A stretch of 64,000 bases of DNA from Helcococcus ovis. Its GTDB lineage: Bacteria; Bacillota; Clostridia; Tissierellales; Peptoniphilaceae. The notes under the pieces are model-generated. The model saw only the letters and a list, made by a program, of their open reading frames with translations, searched no databases and was not told the DNA's origin. Location of the stretch: assembly GCF_004524775.2 (NCBI RefSeq), contig NZ_CP119081.1:682001-746000 (forward strand). The letters are read 5' to 3'. The position numbers and the translations under genes are program-made. Below, in pieces: positions 44,047 to 53,615 of the stretch; within the stretch, counting starts at the first letter, position 1, and each line of letters starts with the position of its first letter.

Positions 44047-45030
44047 ATGAAATTAGTTGTAGATTTAATGGGTGCAGATTTGGGAGTTGAAGAAGTTGTT
44101 AATGGAGTCTGTGATTCATTTGAAAAAACAAAGTTAAATTTTATTTTGGTCGGGCCAAAAGAAAATGCACAGAGAATTATTAATAAAAGAAATATTGATC
44201 ATTCAAGAGTAGAGTTTATTGATACAAATGAGTTTATTGAAAATCATGATGATCCGGTAAGGTCTTTAAGAAGAAAAAAAAATGCTTCGTTAGTATTGGG
44301 TCTTGAAAAATTAAACGAAGAGGGCGATGGATTTTTATCTGCTGGGAGTACAGGTGGACTTCTTGCTGGAGGAATATTTATTACAAAGCGTTTAAAAAAT
44401 GTTAAGAGAGCAACTTTAGCTACTTTGGTTCCTACAAGATCAGGGAGTCAGACTATACTTGTTGATTCCGGAGCTGTTGTCGATACTAAACCGGAAATGC
44501 AAGAACAATTCGCTGTAATGGGAAGTGTTGTTGCTGAAAAATACCTTAATAAAAAAAATCCTAAAGTATATTTAGTTAATATTGGTGCAGAAGAAGGAAA
44601 AGGTGATATCAGAACTAAAGAAGTCTATCAATTATTAAAAAATAATCCAAATATAAATTTCTGTGGCAATATAGAACCTAGAGATTTTTTGACAGGCAAA
44701 GCTGATGTTATAGTAGCTGATGGTTTTTCCGGTAATATGATGATAAAATCTACAGAAGGGGCAGCATCTGTATTGTTTTCGGAAATAAAAACTGCTGTTA
44801 CAAGTAGTTTTTTTTCTAAAATAGGTGCATTACTTTTAAAAAAATCATTAAAGAAAATAAAAGACAAATACGATTATAAAAAAGTAGGAGCAGGTATTTT
44901 TCTAGGATTAAATAAGCCTTTGTTTAAGGCTCATGGAAGTTCCGATAGAGAGGCTATAAAATTTGCTATATATAAAGCAGAGGAATTAATAAACAGTAAT
45001 ATAAATAACACAATAGAGGAGAGATTATGA
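44047..45030 (+). CDS. plsX: Phosphate acyltransferase PlsX
   Basis: PlsX makes acyl phosphate from acyl-ACP for PlsY in phosphatidic acid synthesis, and also takes acyl phosphate made by FakA. The 327-residue protein has VVDLMGADLGVE at the start, FLSAGSTGGLLAGG, LVDSGAVVDTKPEM and VADGFSGNMMIKS. The length is typical. It overlaps acpP by 4 bp. There is no fapR upstream. Confidence 0.95.
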   Translation: MKLVVDLMGADLGVEEVVNGVCDSFEKTKLNFILVGPKENAQRIINKRNIDHSRVEFIDTNEFIENHDDPVRSLRRKKNASLVLGLEKLNEEGDGFLSAGSTGGLLAGGIFITKRLKNVKRATLATLVPTRSGSQTILVDSGAVVDTKPEMQEQFAVMGSVVAEKYLNKKNPKVYLVNIGAEEGKGDIRTKEVYQLLKNNPNINFCGNIEPRDFLTGKADVIVADGFSGNMMIKSTEGAASVLFSEIKTAVTSSFFSKIGALLLKKSLKKIKDKYDYKKVGAGIFLGLNKPLFKAHGSSDREAIKFAIYKAEELINSNINNTIEERL

Positions 45031-45254
45031 TAAAAGAAAGAATTATAGAAATGATAAAAAGTGAATTGATGATAGATAAATTTGACCTGGATGCAGATTT
45101 GGTTAAAGATTATGAAATAGACTCAATTGGGCTTTTAGATTTTATTATGAGTATTGAAGAGGAATTTGATATTGAAATATCTGATTCAGAATTAGCAGAA
45201 TTAAAGACTGTAAATGATGTTATTGCAGTAGTTGAAAGAAAAGCTGGAAAATAA
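45027..45254 (+). CDS. acpP: Acyl carrier protein
   Basis: ACP carries acyl chains on a phosphopantetheine arm. The 75-residue acidic protein has the DSIGLLDFIMSIEEEF motif, where Ser in DSI is the attachment site. The start overlaps plsX by 4 bases, in the standard plsX-acpP-rnc order. CoaD at 37866 supplies the cofactor pathway. Confidence 0.93.
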   Translation: MIKERIIEMIKSELMIDKFDLDADLVKDYEIDSIGLLDFIMSIEEEFDIEISDSELAELKTVNDVIAVVERKAGK

Positions 45255-45255
45255 A

Positions 45256-45972
45256 ATGACTCGAGATAGAATTGCTAAATTAGATAAATTAGAAAAAAAA
45301 ATAAATTATAAATTTAATGATATTAATTTGTTAAATTTAGCTTTTATCCACACCTCTTATACAAATGAACATCCTAATTATAAAAATAAAAGTAATGAAA
45401 GATTAGAATTTTTAGGAGATGCAGTTTGTGAACTAGCTTTTTCAGAAATTTTATATAAAAATTTTAAACCAAAACAAGAAGGATTTTTAACTAAAGTTAG
45501 AGCAAATCTTGTTTGTGAAAAATCATTCTCTGAATTTGCTGATCAATTGGGATTAGCTGAATTTTTATTATTAGGTAAAGGTGAAGAAAAAACTGGAGGT
45601 AGAGAAAAGCCGTCAATTAAATCTGATGCTTTTGAAGCCGTTATGGGAGCTTTGTATTTAGATGGTGGATATGATGTTGTTTTTGATCTTATCTATAATT
45701 TAATTATTGATAAAGTTAAAGAACTAAAGATCCAAAAAGAAAGCGTTAATGACTATAAATCAATGTTACAAGAGTATTTACATAAAAAAAATAAATCAAA
45801 TATTGTTTATAGGCTTGTAAATGAAATTGGCCCATCACATGACAAACTTTTTTATTTTGAGCTTTATATTGAAGACAAAATGATATCAGAAGGAAAGGGC
45901 AAAAATAAAAAAATTGCAGAACAAATGGCTGCTAAAACTGCATTGGAAAAAATAGGTGTATTAAAAAAATAA
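45256..45972 (+). CDS. rnc: Ribonuclease III
   Basis: RNase III cuts double-stranded RNA in rRNA and mRNA processing. The 238-residue protein has the signature NERLEFLGDAVCELA with catalytic acids, the second catalytic region KSDAFEAVMGALYLDGG, and a C-terminal dsRNA-binding domain (DYKSMLQEYLHKK to KTALEKIG). ATG 45256 is chosen because it comes one base after the acpP stop. An in-frame TTG upstream would overlap acpP. A terminator-like stem sits at its stop codon, just before smc. Confidence 0.94.
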   Translation: MTRDRIAKLDKLEKKINYKFNDINLLNLAFIHTSYTNEHPNYKNKSNERLEFLGDAVCELAFSEILYKNFKPKQEGFLTKVRANLVCEKSFSEFADQLGLAEFLLLGKGEEKTGGREKPSIKSDAFEAVMGALYLDGGYDVVFDLIYNLIIDKVKELKIQKESVNDYKSMLQEYLHKKNKSNIVYRLVNEIGPSHDKLFYFELYIEDKMISEGKGKNKKIAEQMAAKTALEKIGVLKK

Positions 45973-45996
45973 ACTATTCGAAAGAATAGTTTTTTT
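45971..45996 (+). terminator. Short terminator between rnc and smc
   Basis: AAACTATTC pairs with GAATAGTTT around a GAAA tetraloop and runs into a T-tract. smc starts only 12 bp later, so it probably attenuates rather than blocks expression. Confidence 0.7.
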
Positions 45997-46008
45997 ATGG
46001 TAGGAATT

Positions 46009-49000
46009 ATGAAATTAAAATATGTAGAACTATATGGATTTAAGAGCTTTGCGGATAAAACAAAATTACTTTTTAATAAGGATATATCAGCGGTTGTTGG
46101 ACCAAATGGATCAGGAAAATCAAATATTGCAGATGCTATAAAGTGGGTTTTAGGTGAACAATCAGCTAAGTCGCTTCGTGGGGCAAGTATGCAGGATGTA
46201 ATTTTTTCAGGTACTGATATAAAAAAACAAATGAATATGGCTCAAGTATCTTTAATTTTAGATAATAGTGATAAGTCTTTACCTATTGCTTTTGATGAAG
46301 TAAATGTTACCAGAAGAGTATATAGGACAGGAGATAGCGAGTATTTGCTTAATAAATCTCCTGTTAGACTAAAAGATATTAGAGAACTATTTTTGGATAC
46401 GGGAATCGGAAAAGATGGATATTCAATGATAGGTCAAGGTCGTATTGATGAAATTCTTAATGGTAAAAATGAAGAAAGAAGATATATTTTTGAGGAAGCT
46501 ACAGGTATATCAAAAAATAAATATAAAAAAAGTGAAGCTGAAAAAAAATTGTTAAAAAATGAAGAAAATTTAGCACGATTATGTAGTGAACTAAAGGTTA
46601 AGAAGCAACAATTTGATATTTTGGAAAAGCAATCTCAAAATGCAAAAGAGGGAATAAAATTAACTAATAGATTAGAATTATTAGAACTTAATTTATTAGA
46701 TAAAGCTATTCAAAAAAATTCAGATGATTTACAAAATGATAAATCAAAATTAGAATACATAGATTTAGAACTTAGCAATTCGAATGATAAATTAAATAAA
46801 CTTACTAATTTAATTTATCCAGTTCAAGAAGAAATAGATAGAAAAACTGATGAATTAGAAGAAAAAAAAGAAAATCAAATTTTAGGCGATAAAAAAATTC
46901 AAAGTTTAGAAAATCAAATTAATATTTTAAGAGAAAAAAATAAATTTTTTATAGCTGACAAGGAAAGATTGGAAAAGGCTATAAATATTAAGAAGGAAAA
47001 GATATTAAATTTTAAAGATTTAATTGTTGAAAAAGAATTTAAGGATGTAGAGATTAAATCTAAAAAGGAAGAAGTTAATCGACAAGTAATTGAGTTAAAT
47101 AAAGTGCTCGAAGTTAAACACCTGAAATTTAACAATCTAAAATCTGAAAAGAATTTATTGTCAATTAGTATTGAAAAAAATAAAGAAAAATTGTCAGATT
47201 TGAAAATAAATAAAAATACTAAAGAAAAATTAGATGATTCAAATAATCAACTAAAATTAAATTATATTTCAGAAATAGATAAAATTGATTCTTTATTAAA
47301 AAATAAATGTATAGAAATTATTGAAATTGAAAATAATATTAAAAATGTTGAAGAGAAAATAAGTAAAAACGTTGAAGTAATTAATGAATTTAACGATAAG
47401 AAAAATGTTATTATTGGTATTCTTGAAAAATTAAGATTAGAATTATCTACTAAAAAAAATGATTACTTAAAACTAGAATCTCAAAAAGATATTTTAGAAA
47501 GACAGTATAAATCATACGATGGTTATTATAGATCTGTTCAAGATTTACTAAAAATTGCTGATAAAAATACTTTCATATCTTCAAAAATAGTTGGTGTTTT
47601 AGCTGATTTGATTGAAGTTGAAGATAAGTATAAAGTTGCCTTAGATTTGGCTTTAGGATCATCTCTTCAAAATATTGTTATAGAAAATGAAGAAGATGGT
47701 AAATTTTTAATTAATTTCTTAAAGAAAAATAATATTGGTAGAATCACATTCTTACCTATTAATAAAATTTCGGCAAATAAATATAATGTTAAGCATCCAA
47801 AAATCATTGATACATTTAATAATTTGGTAAAAAATGACAAAAAGATAGATGGGATAATTGATCATTTTCTATCAAAAACAATACTAGTTGAAAATATTGA
47901 AGATGCTGTAGAAGTTTCTAAAAATATTAAAGGATATCGAGTTATCACTCTTGATGGGGAAATTATTAATTCTTGGGGGTCTATGGTTGGAGGAAATACA
48001 TTCAAAAAAGAAAGTAATAGCCTTTTAAATCGTAGAAAAGAATTAGATGATTTAATAGAAAATTTACACAATTTATCTATTGATATCAATAAAATGAATG
48101 AAGATATTAATAGTAAAAATAATAATATAGATAAGTTAAATCAAAATATTCAAGAGTTTGAATCGGCTAATATTAATCATCAGATAAATTTAAATAATTT
48201 TAATAAAAATATTCATGAATTAAATGTTGAAGTAATGTTTAATAATAAACGTAAAGATGAATTTAGTGAGTTGTTAAATAAAATTGATGATGAATTAAAA
48301 CAGGAAGATTTTTCTGAGATTGAGCATTTGACTTCAAGTCTTGAAAAAGAAGAAAGTAGAATGGAAATTGTTTCAGATAATATAGAAAAATTAAATGTAA
48401 ATATTTCTGAAGAAGAAAAGAAATTATTATTGAATAAATCTGAATTAGATGTTTTAATTAGAGACCTTTCAATTATTGAAAATGATATTGAAAATATAAA
48501 AATTGATTTAGAAGATAACTCAAAAACACTAAAAATAGATGAAGATTCTTTGGTTAAAACTATCAATAATATTGAAAATTCAAATCAAGAAATTGAAAAA
48601 TTGTCAAAAGATATGTTTAACTTTAAATCAAATTTAAACTTATCAAATAGTGAAATAGTAGTTCTTGAAGAAGAATTAAAAAATTTAATAACTAAAATTA
48701 AAGAAGATAAAATAGAAATTGAAAACTTAAAAAGTTTGATTTCAGAATTTGAAAAAGAAAAATATAAATTAGAATTAAAAATTGAAAATTCAGAGCAAAA
48801 GGTAAATTCTTTAAGAGATGATTATAAAGAAACTTATTCAATTACAGATGAGGAATTAGATGAAAAATTAAAACGTATTGATAAGATTGAAGCTACAAAA
48901 AAAGAAGTATTAGATATTAAATCAAGATTATCTAAAATAGGATATTTCAATTATGAAAGTATCGAACAATTTAATATAATATCTGAAGAATTAGATTTTT

Positions 49001-49539
49001 TAAATAAACAATATGATGATTTAATTGCTTCTAAAAATGATATTATCAATATGATTAAATCAATTGAAAAAGATATGAAAGAAACCTTTGCAGATGCATT
49101 TGAAAAAATTAAAATAAGGTTTAATGAAATATTTTCAATTTTATTTAATGGTGGAGAAGCTGAAATTAAGCTGGATTCAGATGATGTATTAAATGCTGGT
49201 ATTGACATTATTGCAAGACCTCCAGGTAAAAAATTAAAAAGTATTGCACTTTTATCGGGGGGAGAAAAAGCTCTTACAGCAGTTGCTTTACTTTTTGCTA
49301 TTTTTGAAATTAATCCTGCTCCATTTTGCGTACTAGATGAAATAGATGCTGCCTTAGATGAGGCAAATATAAAGAGATATATAGGTTACTTAAAATCATT
49401 AGTTAATAAAACACAGTTTATAATTATTACACACAGAAAGGTAACTATGGAAATGGCTGAGATTTTATATGGTGTAACTATGGAAGAAAAAGGAATTTCA
49501 AAAGTCATTACGCTAGCACTTGATGAATATAAAGAATAA
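46009..49539 (+). CDS. smc: Chromosome partition protein SMC
   Basis: SMC is the long ATPase of the SMC-ScpAB complex that compacts and segregates the chromosome. The 1176-residue protein has Walker A GPNGSGKS at 31-38, a QGRIDEIL Q-loop, and two very long coiled coils around a hinge domain (about 505-670, with VGVLADLIEVEDKYKVALD). The C-terminal head has signature LLSGGEKALTAVALL at about 1082 and Walker B CVLDEIDAALDEAN. The length is normal. ATG 46009 follows TAGGAATT and gives the classic MKLKYVELYGFKSF start. Confidence 0.97.
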   Translation: MKLKYVELYGFKSFADKTKLLFNKDISAVVGPNGSGKSNIADAIKWVLGEQSAKSLRGASMQDVIFSGTDIKKQMNMAQVSLILDNSDKSLPIAFDEVNVTRRVYRTGDSEYLLNKSPVRLKDIRELFLDTGIGKDGYSMIGQGRIDEILNGKNEERRYIFEEATGISKNKYKKSEAEKKLLKNEENLARLCSELKVKKQQFDILEKQSQNAKEGIKLTNRLELLELNLLDKAIQKNSDDLQNDKSKLEYIDLELSNSNDKLNKLTNLIYPVQEEIDRKTDELEEKKENQILGDKKIQSLENQINILREKNKFFIADKERLEKAINIKKEKILNFKDLIVEKEFKDVEIKSKKEEVNRQVIELNKVLEVKHLKFNNLKSEKNLLSISIEKNKEKLSDLKINKNTKEKLDDSNNQLKLNYISEIDKIDSLLKNKCIEIIEIENNIKNVEEKISKNVEVINEFNDKKNVIIGILEKLRLELSTKKNDYLKLESQKDILERQYKSYDGYYRSVQDLLKIADKNTFISSKIVGVLADLIEVEDKYKVALDLALGSSLQNIVIENEEDGKFLINFLKKNNIGRITFLPINKISANKYNVKHPKIIDTFNNLVKNDKKIDGIIDHFLSKTILVENIEDAVEVSKNIKGYRVITLDGEIINSWGSMVGGNTFKKESNSLLNRRKELDDLIENLHNLSIDINKMNEDINSKNNNIDKLNQNIQEFESANINHQINLNNFNKNIHELNVEVMFNNKRKDEFSELLNKIDDELKQEDFSEIEHLTSSLEKEESRMEIVSDNIEKLNVNISEEEKKLLLNKSELDVLIRDLSIIENDIENIKIDLEDNSKTLKIDEDSLVKTINNIENSNQEIEKLSKDMFNFKSNLNLSNSEIVVLEEELKNLITKIKEDKIEIENLKSLISEFEKEKYKLELKIENSEQKVNSLRDDYKETYSITDEELDEKLKRIDKIEATKKEVLDIKSRLSKIGYFNYESIEQFNIISEELDFLNKQYDDLIASKNDIINMIKSIEKDMKETFADAFEKIKIRFNEIFSILFNGGEAEIKLDSDDVLNAGIDIIARPPGKKLKSIALLSGGEKALTAVALLFAIFEINPAPFCVLDEIDAALDEANIKRYIGYLKSLVNKTQFIIITHRKVTMEMAEILYGVTMEEKGISKVITLALDEYKE

Positions 49540-49547
49540 AATTGATT

Positions 49548-49579
49548 ACGTACATTATATTTATAGTGTACGTTTTTTT
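49548..49579 (+). terminator. Intrinsic terminator after smc
   Basis: ACGTACA pairs with TGTACGT with further AT pairing inside, followed by TTTTTT. Confidence 0.75.
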
Positions 49580-49618
49580 ATGATATAATTTGATTATTAA
49601 AAAGTTTAAGGAGATATA

Positions 49619-50914
49619 ATGTTTAAGAAGATTTTTGAAAAATTTAAAAATAAAAAAGAGGAAAATATTGAAGTAAAAAAAGAAATCAAAATTGATATTG
49701 TTGAAGATAAAAAAATAGAACAAGTTGAGAATATAATAGAAAATTCAATGAGGAAAGTTAAAGAATTACAAGAAAATTCAGAGCTTTCAACAGTAGAAGT
49801 AAATTCCAGTAATAAATCAGAAATTATTGGAGAAAACCATATAGTTGAAGATGTTGAGAATGCTAAAGAAGTAGAAAAAGTTGAAAAAGCAGAAGTTATA
49901 GAAAAAACTTCAATTTTAGAAGAAATAAAGTCAGAAAATATGGTTGTTGAGGCTCCAATTGTTGAAGAAATAAAAGAAAAACCAAAGAAAAAAGGATTTT
50001 TAGAAAGATTAAAATCAGGGTTATTTAAGACTCGTAATGCAATGAATTCGGCAATTGACAATTTGATAAATGGTAAAGCTAAAATTGATGATGATTTATA
50101 TGATGAATTAGAAGAAATCATGATTTCTGCTGATATGGGTGTTGAAACTACTGTAAATGTCATTGATGAATTAAGGGATATCGTCGCAGATAATCATATT
50201 AGAGATCCGAAAATGATTAAAGTTGAGTTAGAAAAAATTTTAAGAAATAAACTTAGAGAAAATAACAAAGATAATTCGTTAAATATTGTTGATGGAAAAC
50301 AGACGGTAATATTGGTAATCGGTGTTAATGGAGTGGGTAAGACGACAACAATTGGTAAATTGGCATATAATTTACAAAAAGAAGGAAAAACAGTTATTTT
50401 GGCAGCTGCTGACACATTTAGAGCTGCTGCAATTGAGCAACTAAAACAATGGTCGGAAAGAGTTAATGTTGAATTAATTTCTTCGAGAGAAGGATCTGAT
50501 CCTGCATCAGTTGTGTACGATGCTATTAAATCTCAAAAAGCAAAAAATAAAGATGTATTAATTATTGATACAGCAGGAAGATTACATAATAAAGTGAATC
50601 TTATGAATGAGTTGGAAAAAATAAATAGAATTATTTCTAGAGAACATCCTGAAGCTAATAGAGAATCACTTTTAGTTCTTGATGCTACAACCGGACAAAA
50701 CGCTTTATTCCAAGCTAAAGAATTTAATAAAGTTACAAATATTACGGGATTAGTATTAACTAAATTAGATGGTACTGCAAAAGGGGGGGTAGTATTTCCG
50801 CTTCAAGTTGAAAATAATGTACCGGTAAAATATATAGGAATTGGTGAAAAAGCGGAGAATCTAGAAAAGTTTGATTCTGAGAAATTTGTAGATGCATTAT
50901 TTGACCTTAAGTAA
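49619..50914 (+). CDS. ftsY: Signal recognition particle receptor FtsY
   Basis: FtsY is the membrane-associated GTPase receptor of the SRP. The 431-residue protein has a Lys/Glu-rich acidic A-domain (about 1-125) that is unusually long for a Gram-positive and may help membrane binding. The NG domain follows with G1 GVNGVGKT at 235-242, DTAGRLHNK, TKLDGTAKGG and PVKYIGIGEKAENL near the end. It directly follows smc, the usual smc-ftsY order. ylxM-ffh, often next to it, lie 3.5 kb downstream here. Confidence 0.95.
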   Translation: MFKKIFEKFKNKKEENIEVKKEIKIDIVEDKKIEQVENIIENSMRKVKELQENSELSTVEVNSSNKSEIIGENHIVEDVENAKEVEKVEKAEVIEKTSILEEIKSENMVVEAPIVEEIKEKPKKKGFLERLKSGLFKTRNAMNSAIDNLINGKAKIDDDLYDELEEIMISADMGVETTVNVIDELRDIVADNHIRDPKMIKVELEKILRNKLRENNKDNSLNIVDGKQTVILVIGVNGVGKTTTIGKLAYNLQKEGKTVILAAADTFRAAAIEQLKQWSERVNVELISSREGSDPASVVYDAIKSQKAKNKDVLIIDTAGRLHNKVNLMNELEKINRIISREHPEANRESLLVLDATTGQNALFQAKEFNKVTNITGLVLTKLDGTAKGGVVFPLQVENNVPVKYIGIGEKAENLEKFDSEKFVDALFDLK

Positions 50915-50940
50915 AAATGATAGCAATTTCATATTATTCG

Positions 50941-50969
50941 TTGACTTAATAAAAAATATGTAATATACT
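50941..50969 (+). promoter_or_regulatory. Promoter of the yajC-PTS operon
   Basis: TTGACT (50941-50946), exactly 17 bp, then TATACT (50964-50969). The -10 region overlaps the first arm of a terminator-like hairpin. Confidence 0.75.
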
Positions 50970-51018
50970 TATGTAAACAGGGGAATCCTAAAGTAATAGT
51001 ATATTACATATTATTTTT
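50955..51018 (+). terminator. Terminator-like hairpin overlapping the PTS promoter
   Basis: AATATGTAATATAC (50955-50968) pairs with GTATATTACATATT (50999-51012), then T6. Read-through from ftsY would form the hairpin. A transcript started at the promoter itself would lack the first arm and so escape it. Confidence 0.55.
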
Positions 51019-51059
51019 TAGAAAATAGGAAAATGAAATCTTAATAAGAAGGAGGATAT

Positions 51060-51335
51060 ATGTGGGAGCAGATTTATGCGTCCTCAATAGTTTTTATAGT
51101 TTTTATATTAATTATATTTGCAATTATTCAAATTTTTAATATATTAAATTTAAAAAAATCAAGGCAATATTATAAAAAATTACATGAATCGATAAAGCCT
51201 GGGGTTAGAATAATGTTAAATAATGGTATTTACGGTACATTAACAAGAGTAGGCGAAAAAGATGTTGATATTGAAATAGCAAAAAATGTTATAATTACAG
51301 CGGACAGATTTAGTATAAGGGAAATTAAAGAGTAA
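51060..51335 (+). CDS. yajC: YajC-family membrane protein at the head of the PTS operon
   Basis: YajC is the small single-pass partner of SecDF in protein export. The 91-residue protein has one transmembrane helix (ASSIVFIVFILIIFAI) and the cytoplasmic YajC core (VRIMLNNGIYGTLTRVGEKDVDIEIAKNV without the full GG motif). It starts a mannose-type PTS operon. YajC-like genes are found in such operons in other Bacillota, where their link with sugar uptake is unclear. AAGGAGG precedes the ATG. No secDF is in the window. Confidence 0.75.
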   Translation: MWEQIYASSIVFIVFILIIFAIIQIFNILNLKKSRQYYKKLHESIKPGVRIMLNNGIYGTLTRVGEKDVDIEIAKNVIITADRFSIREIKE

Positions 51336-51346
51336 GGAGAATGAAG

Positions 51347-51823
51347 ATGCCAAATATATTATTAACAAGAATAGATAACAGAATGATACACGGTCAAGTT
51401 GCTACACAATGGACGAATGTTGTCGGAGCAAACTTGTTATTAGTTGCAAATGATGAAGTTTCAACTAATAAAATGAGACAAGGTCTTATGGATATGGCTG
51501 CACCAAATGGTGTCGCTACAAGATACTTTTCAATTGAAAAAACAATTAGTATTATTGATAAAGCATCTCCTAAACAAAAGATCTTTATAATATGTGAAAA
51601 TCCACAAGATGTTCTTAGATTAGTGGAAGGAGGGGTTCCTATAACTAAAGTAAACATTGGAAATATGCATATGGCTGAAGGAAAAAGACAAGTAGCTACA
51701 GCTGTATGTGTTGATGATGCTGATGTTGAAGCTTTTAGAAAACTAAAAGAACGTGGAGTGGAATTGGAAATCAGAAAGGTTCCTCAAGAGCAATCTGAAA
51801 GTACAGAAAAATTATTTAAATAA
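51347..51823 (+). CDS. PTS mannose-family EIIB subunit
   Basis: EIIB passes phosphate from EIIA to the sugar. The 158-residue protein begins MPNILLTRIDNRMIHGQVA with phospho-acceptor His15 in the family motif RIDNRxIHGQV. It continues with IGNMHMAEGKRQV. ATG 51347 is preferred over 51341 because AAGGAG then has proper spacing. It resembles the GalNAc/mannose type (AgaV/LevE). The order yajC-EIIB-EIIC-EIID-EIIA shows a complete permease. The sugar is not deducible. Confidence 0.9.
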   Translation: MPNILLTRIDNRMIHGQVATQWTNVVGANLLLVANDEVSTNKMRQGLMDMAAPNGVATRYFSIEKTISIIDKASPKQKIFIICENPQDVLRLVEGGVPITKVNIGNMHMAEGKRQVATAVCVDDADVEAFRKLKERGVELEIRKVPQEQSESTEKLFK

Positions 51824-51838
51824 TTTATAGGAGGTATC

Positions 51839-52633
51839 ATGGAATATAATATAATCCAGATTCTATTGGTATTTTTAGTAACCTTTATTGCTGCTATAGA
51901 CCAATTTAGTTTCTTGGAATCACTATATCAACCAATAGTGACAGGACCTGTTATCGGTGCTATATTGGGTGATGTACAAACAGGTTTGACAGTTGGTGCA
52001 ACATTTCAATTGATTCAAATTGGTAGTATGCCTGTCGGTGGAGCACAACCACCAAATGCAGTAATAGGTGGTATTATGGCTACAGTATTTGCTGTAACAT
52101 CAAAATTAGAACCAACAGCAGCAGTAGCGGCAGCATATCCTTTTGCGGTTTTAGGACAACAGGCTGTTAATGTTGTATTTACACTTATGGCACCTATTAT
52201 GAAAGTTGCTGACAAACATGCTGAAAATGCTAATCCAAAGGGGATTTCACATGTTAACTACTTGTCTATGGCAATTTTAGGTACTATATTTGGTTTGATA
52301 GTTTTAGCATTCTTTGTAGCTGGTGCAGAATTTGGTAAAAATGTAGCGGGAGCATTACCTGAATGGTCAAAAGTTGGTTTGGGAGTTGCAGGTAAGATGA
52401 TGAGATTCGTTGGTTTTGCAATTTTATTAAAAGTTATGCTTTCAAAAGAACTATGGGGATTCTTTTTCCTTGGTTTTGCTATTGCAATAGTTGTTAATGC
52501 AATACCTTCTCTACAAGCTCCAGGATTATTGTTAATCTCATTAATTGGTTTTGCAGTTTCTTATTGGGATTATCAAATTCAAACTAAAGTGAAAAATACT
52601 CAAGTAATGGGAGGAGATGAAGATGGAATATAA
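51839..52633 (+). CDS. PTS mannose-family EIIC subunit
   Basis: EIIC is the first membrane channel subunit of a mannose-type PTS. The 264-residue protein has many transmembrane helices and the family blocks FLESLYQPIVTGPVIGAILG, LQTGLT-like TGLTVGATFQLIQIG, and GGAQPPNAVIGGIMATVFA. It resembles AgaW/ManY. AGGAGG precedes the ATG, and the end overlaps the region before EIID. Confidence 0.9.
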   Translation: MEYNIIQILLVFLVTFIAAIDQFSFLESLYQPIVTGPVIGAILGDVQTGLTVGATFQLIQIGSMPVGGAQPPNAVIGGIMATVFAVTSKLEPTAAVAAAYPFAVLGQQAVNVVFTLMAPIMKVADKHAENANPKGISHVNYLSMAILGTIFGLIVLAFFVAGAEFGKNVAGALPEWSKVGLGVAGKMMRFVGFAILLKVMLSKELWGFFFLGFAIAIVVNAIPSLQAPGLLLISLIGFAVSYWDYQIQTKVKNTQVMGGDEDGI

Positions 52634-53615
52634 TCAAAGTAATCATTATGTAGACACAAATGTTGCTCCTAATCTTGATAATAAAACATTAAATAAAATG
52701 GTATGGAGATCACTATTCTTACAAGCATCTTTTAACTTTGAAAGAATGCAAGCAGCAGGATGGTTGTATAGTATTTTACCCGGATTAGAAAAGATTCATA
52801 CAAATAAAGATGATTTGTCAAAATCAATGACACACAATTTAGAGTTTTTTAATACACATCCATTTTTAGTAACATTTGTAATGGGTATTGTATTGTCATT
52901 AGAACAAAATAAACAAGATATTGATACAATTCGTGCTGTTAGGGTTGCGGCAATGGGACCATTAGGTGGTATCGGTGATGCACTATTTTGGTTTACATTG
53001 GTTCCAATTTTAGCTGGTATCACATCAAATATGGCTTTAAGTGGACAAATAATTGCTCCATTCTTATTCCTATTAGTATTTAATTTAGCTCAATTTGGTT
53101 TGAGATATTGGTTAATGTACTGGTCATATAAGAAGGGTGTTGAAGCTATTGATTTATTTACACAAAATGCTAAAGAATTTACAAGAGCTGCATCAATTTT
53201 GGGTGTTATAATTGTAGGAGCTTTAACAGTTTTATATGGTGGTATTAAAACCAAATACGAAATTCCAAACGGTAAGAAATTAGTTAAGCAGGAAATTAAA
53301 ACAGTAGTTTCAAATGACAAAATTTCAGACTTTGAGAAATATTTATATAAAGATGATAAAAAGACATTAAAACCAGATACGACTATCACTGATTTAAAAA
53401 ACGGAACATCAGAATTAGTATTCCAAAAAGAAAATGAGGTTGATTCAAAAATTAATGTTCAAAAAATACTAGATGGTATTATTCCGAATATAATTGATTT
53501 AGGTTTGGTTATGTTGATGTATTTCTTTATAGCAAAGAAGAAATTATCGCCAGTATATGGTATCATATTCCTATTTGTGTTAGGGTTATTTGGTGCCTGG
53601 ATTGGAATATTCTAA
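52623..53615 (+). CDS. PTS mannose-family EIID subunit
   Basis: EIID pairs with EIIC to form the sugar channel. The 330-residue protein has the N-terminal FLQASFNFERMQAAGWLYSILP block and DALFWFTLVPILAG. A hydrophilic stretch (about 215-280) then separates the last transmembrane helices. That stretch and the total length are above the usual 270-300, suggesting an extra loop. ATG 52623 follows GGGAGGAG. The previous ATG at 52617 overlaps the site. It shares a one-base overlap with EIIA. Confidence 0.9.
   Translation: MEYNQSNHYVDTNVAPNLDNKTLNKMVWRSLFLQASFNFERMQAAGWLYSILPGLEKIHTNKDDLSKSMTHNLEFFNTHPFLVTFVMGIVLSLEQNKQDIDTIRAVRVAAMGPLGGIGDALFWFTLVPILAGITSNMALSGQIIAPFLFLLVFNLAQFGLRYWLMYWSYKKGVEAIDLFTQNAKEFTRAASILGVIIVGALTVLYGGIKTKYEIPNGKKLVKQEIKTVVSNDKISDFEKYLYKDDKKTLKPDTTITDLKNGTSELVFQKENEVDSKINVQKILDGIIPNIIDLGLVMLMYFFIAKKKLSPVYGIIFLFVLGLFGAWIGIF

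Noticed and set aside
48213-48566. Minus-strand ORF inside smc
   Set aside because: It lies within the coiled-coil coding region of smc and is a product of AT-rich codon use.
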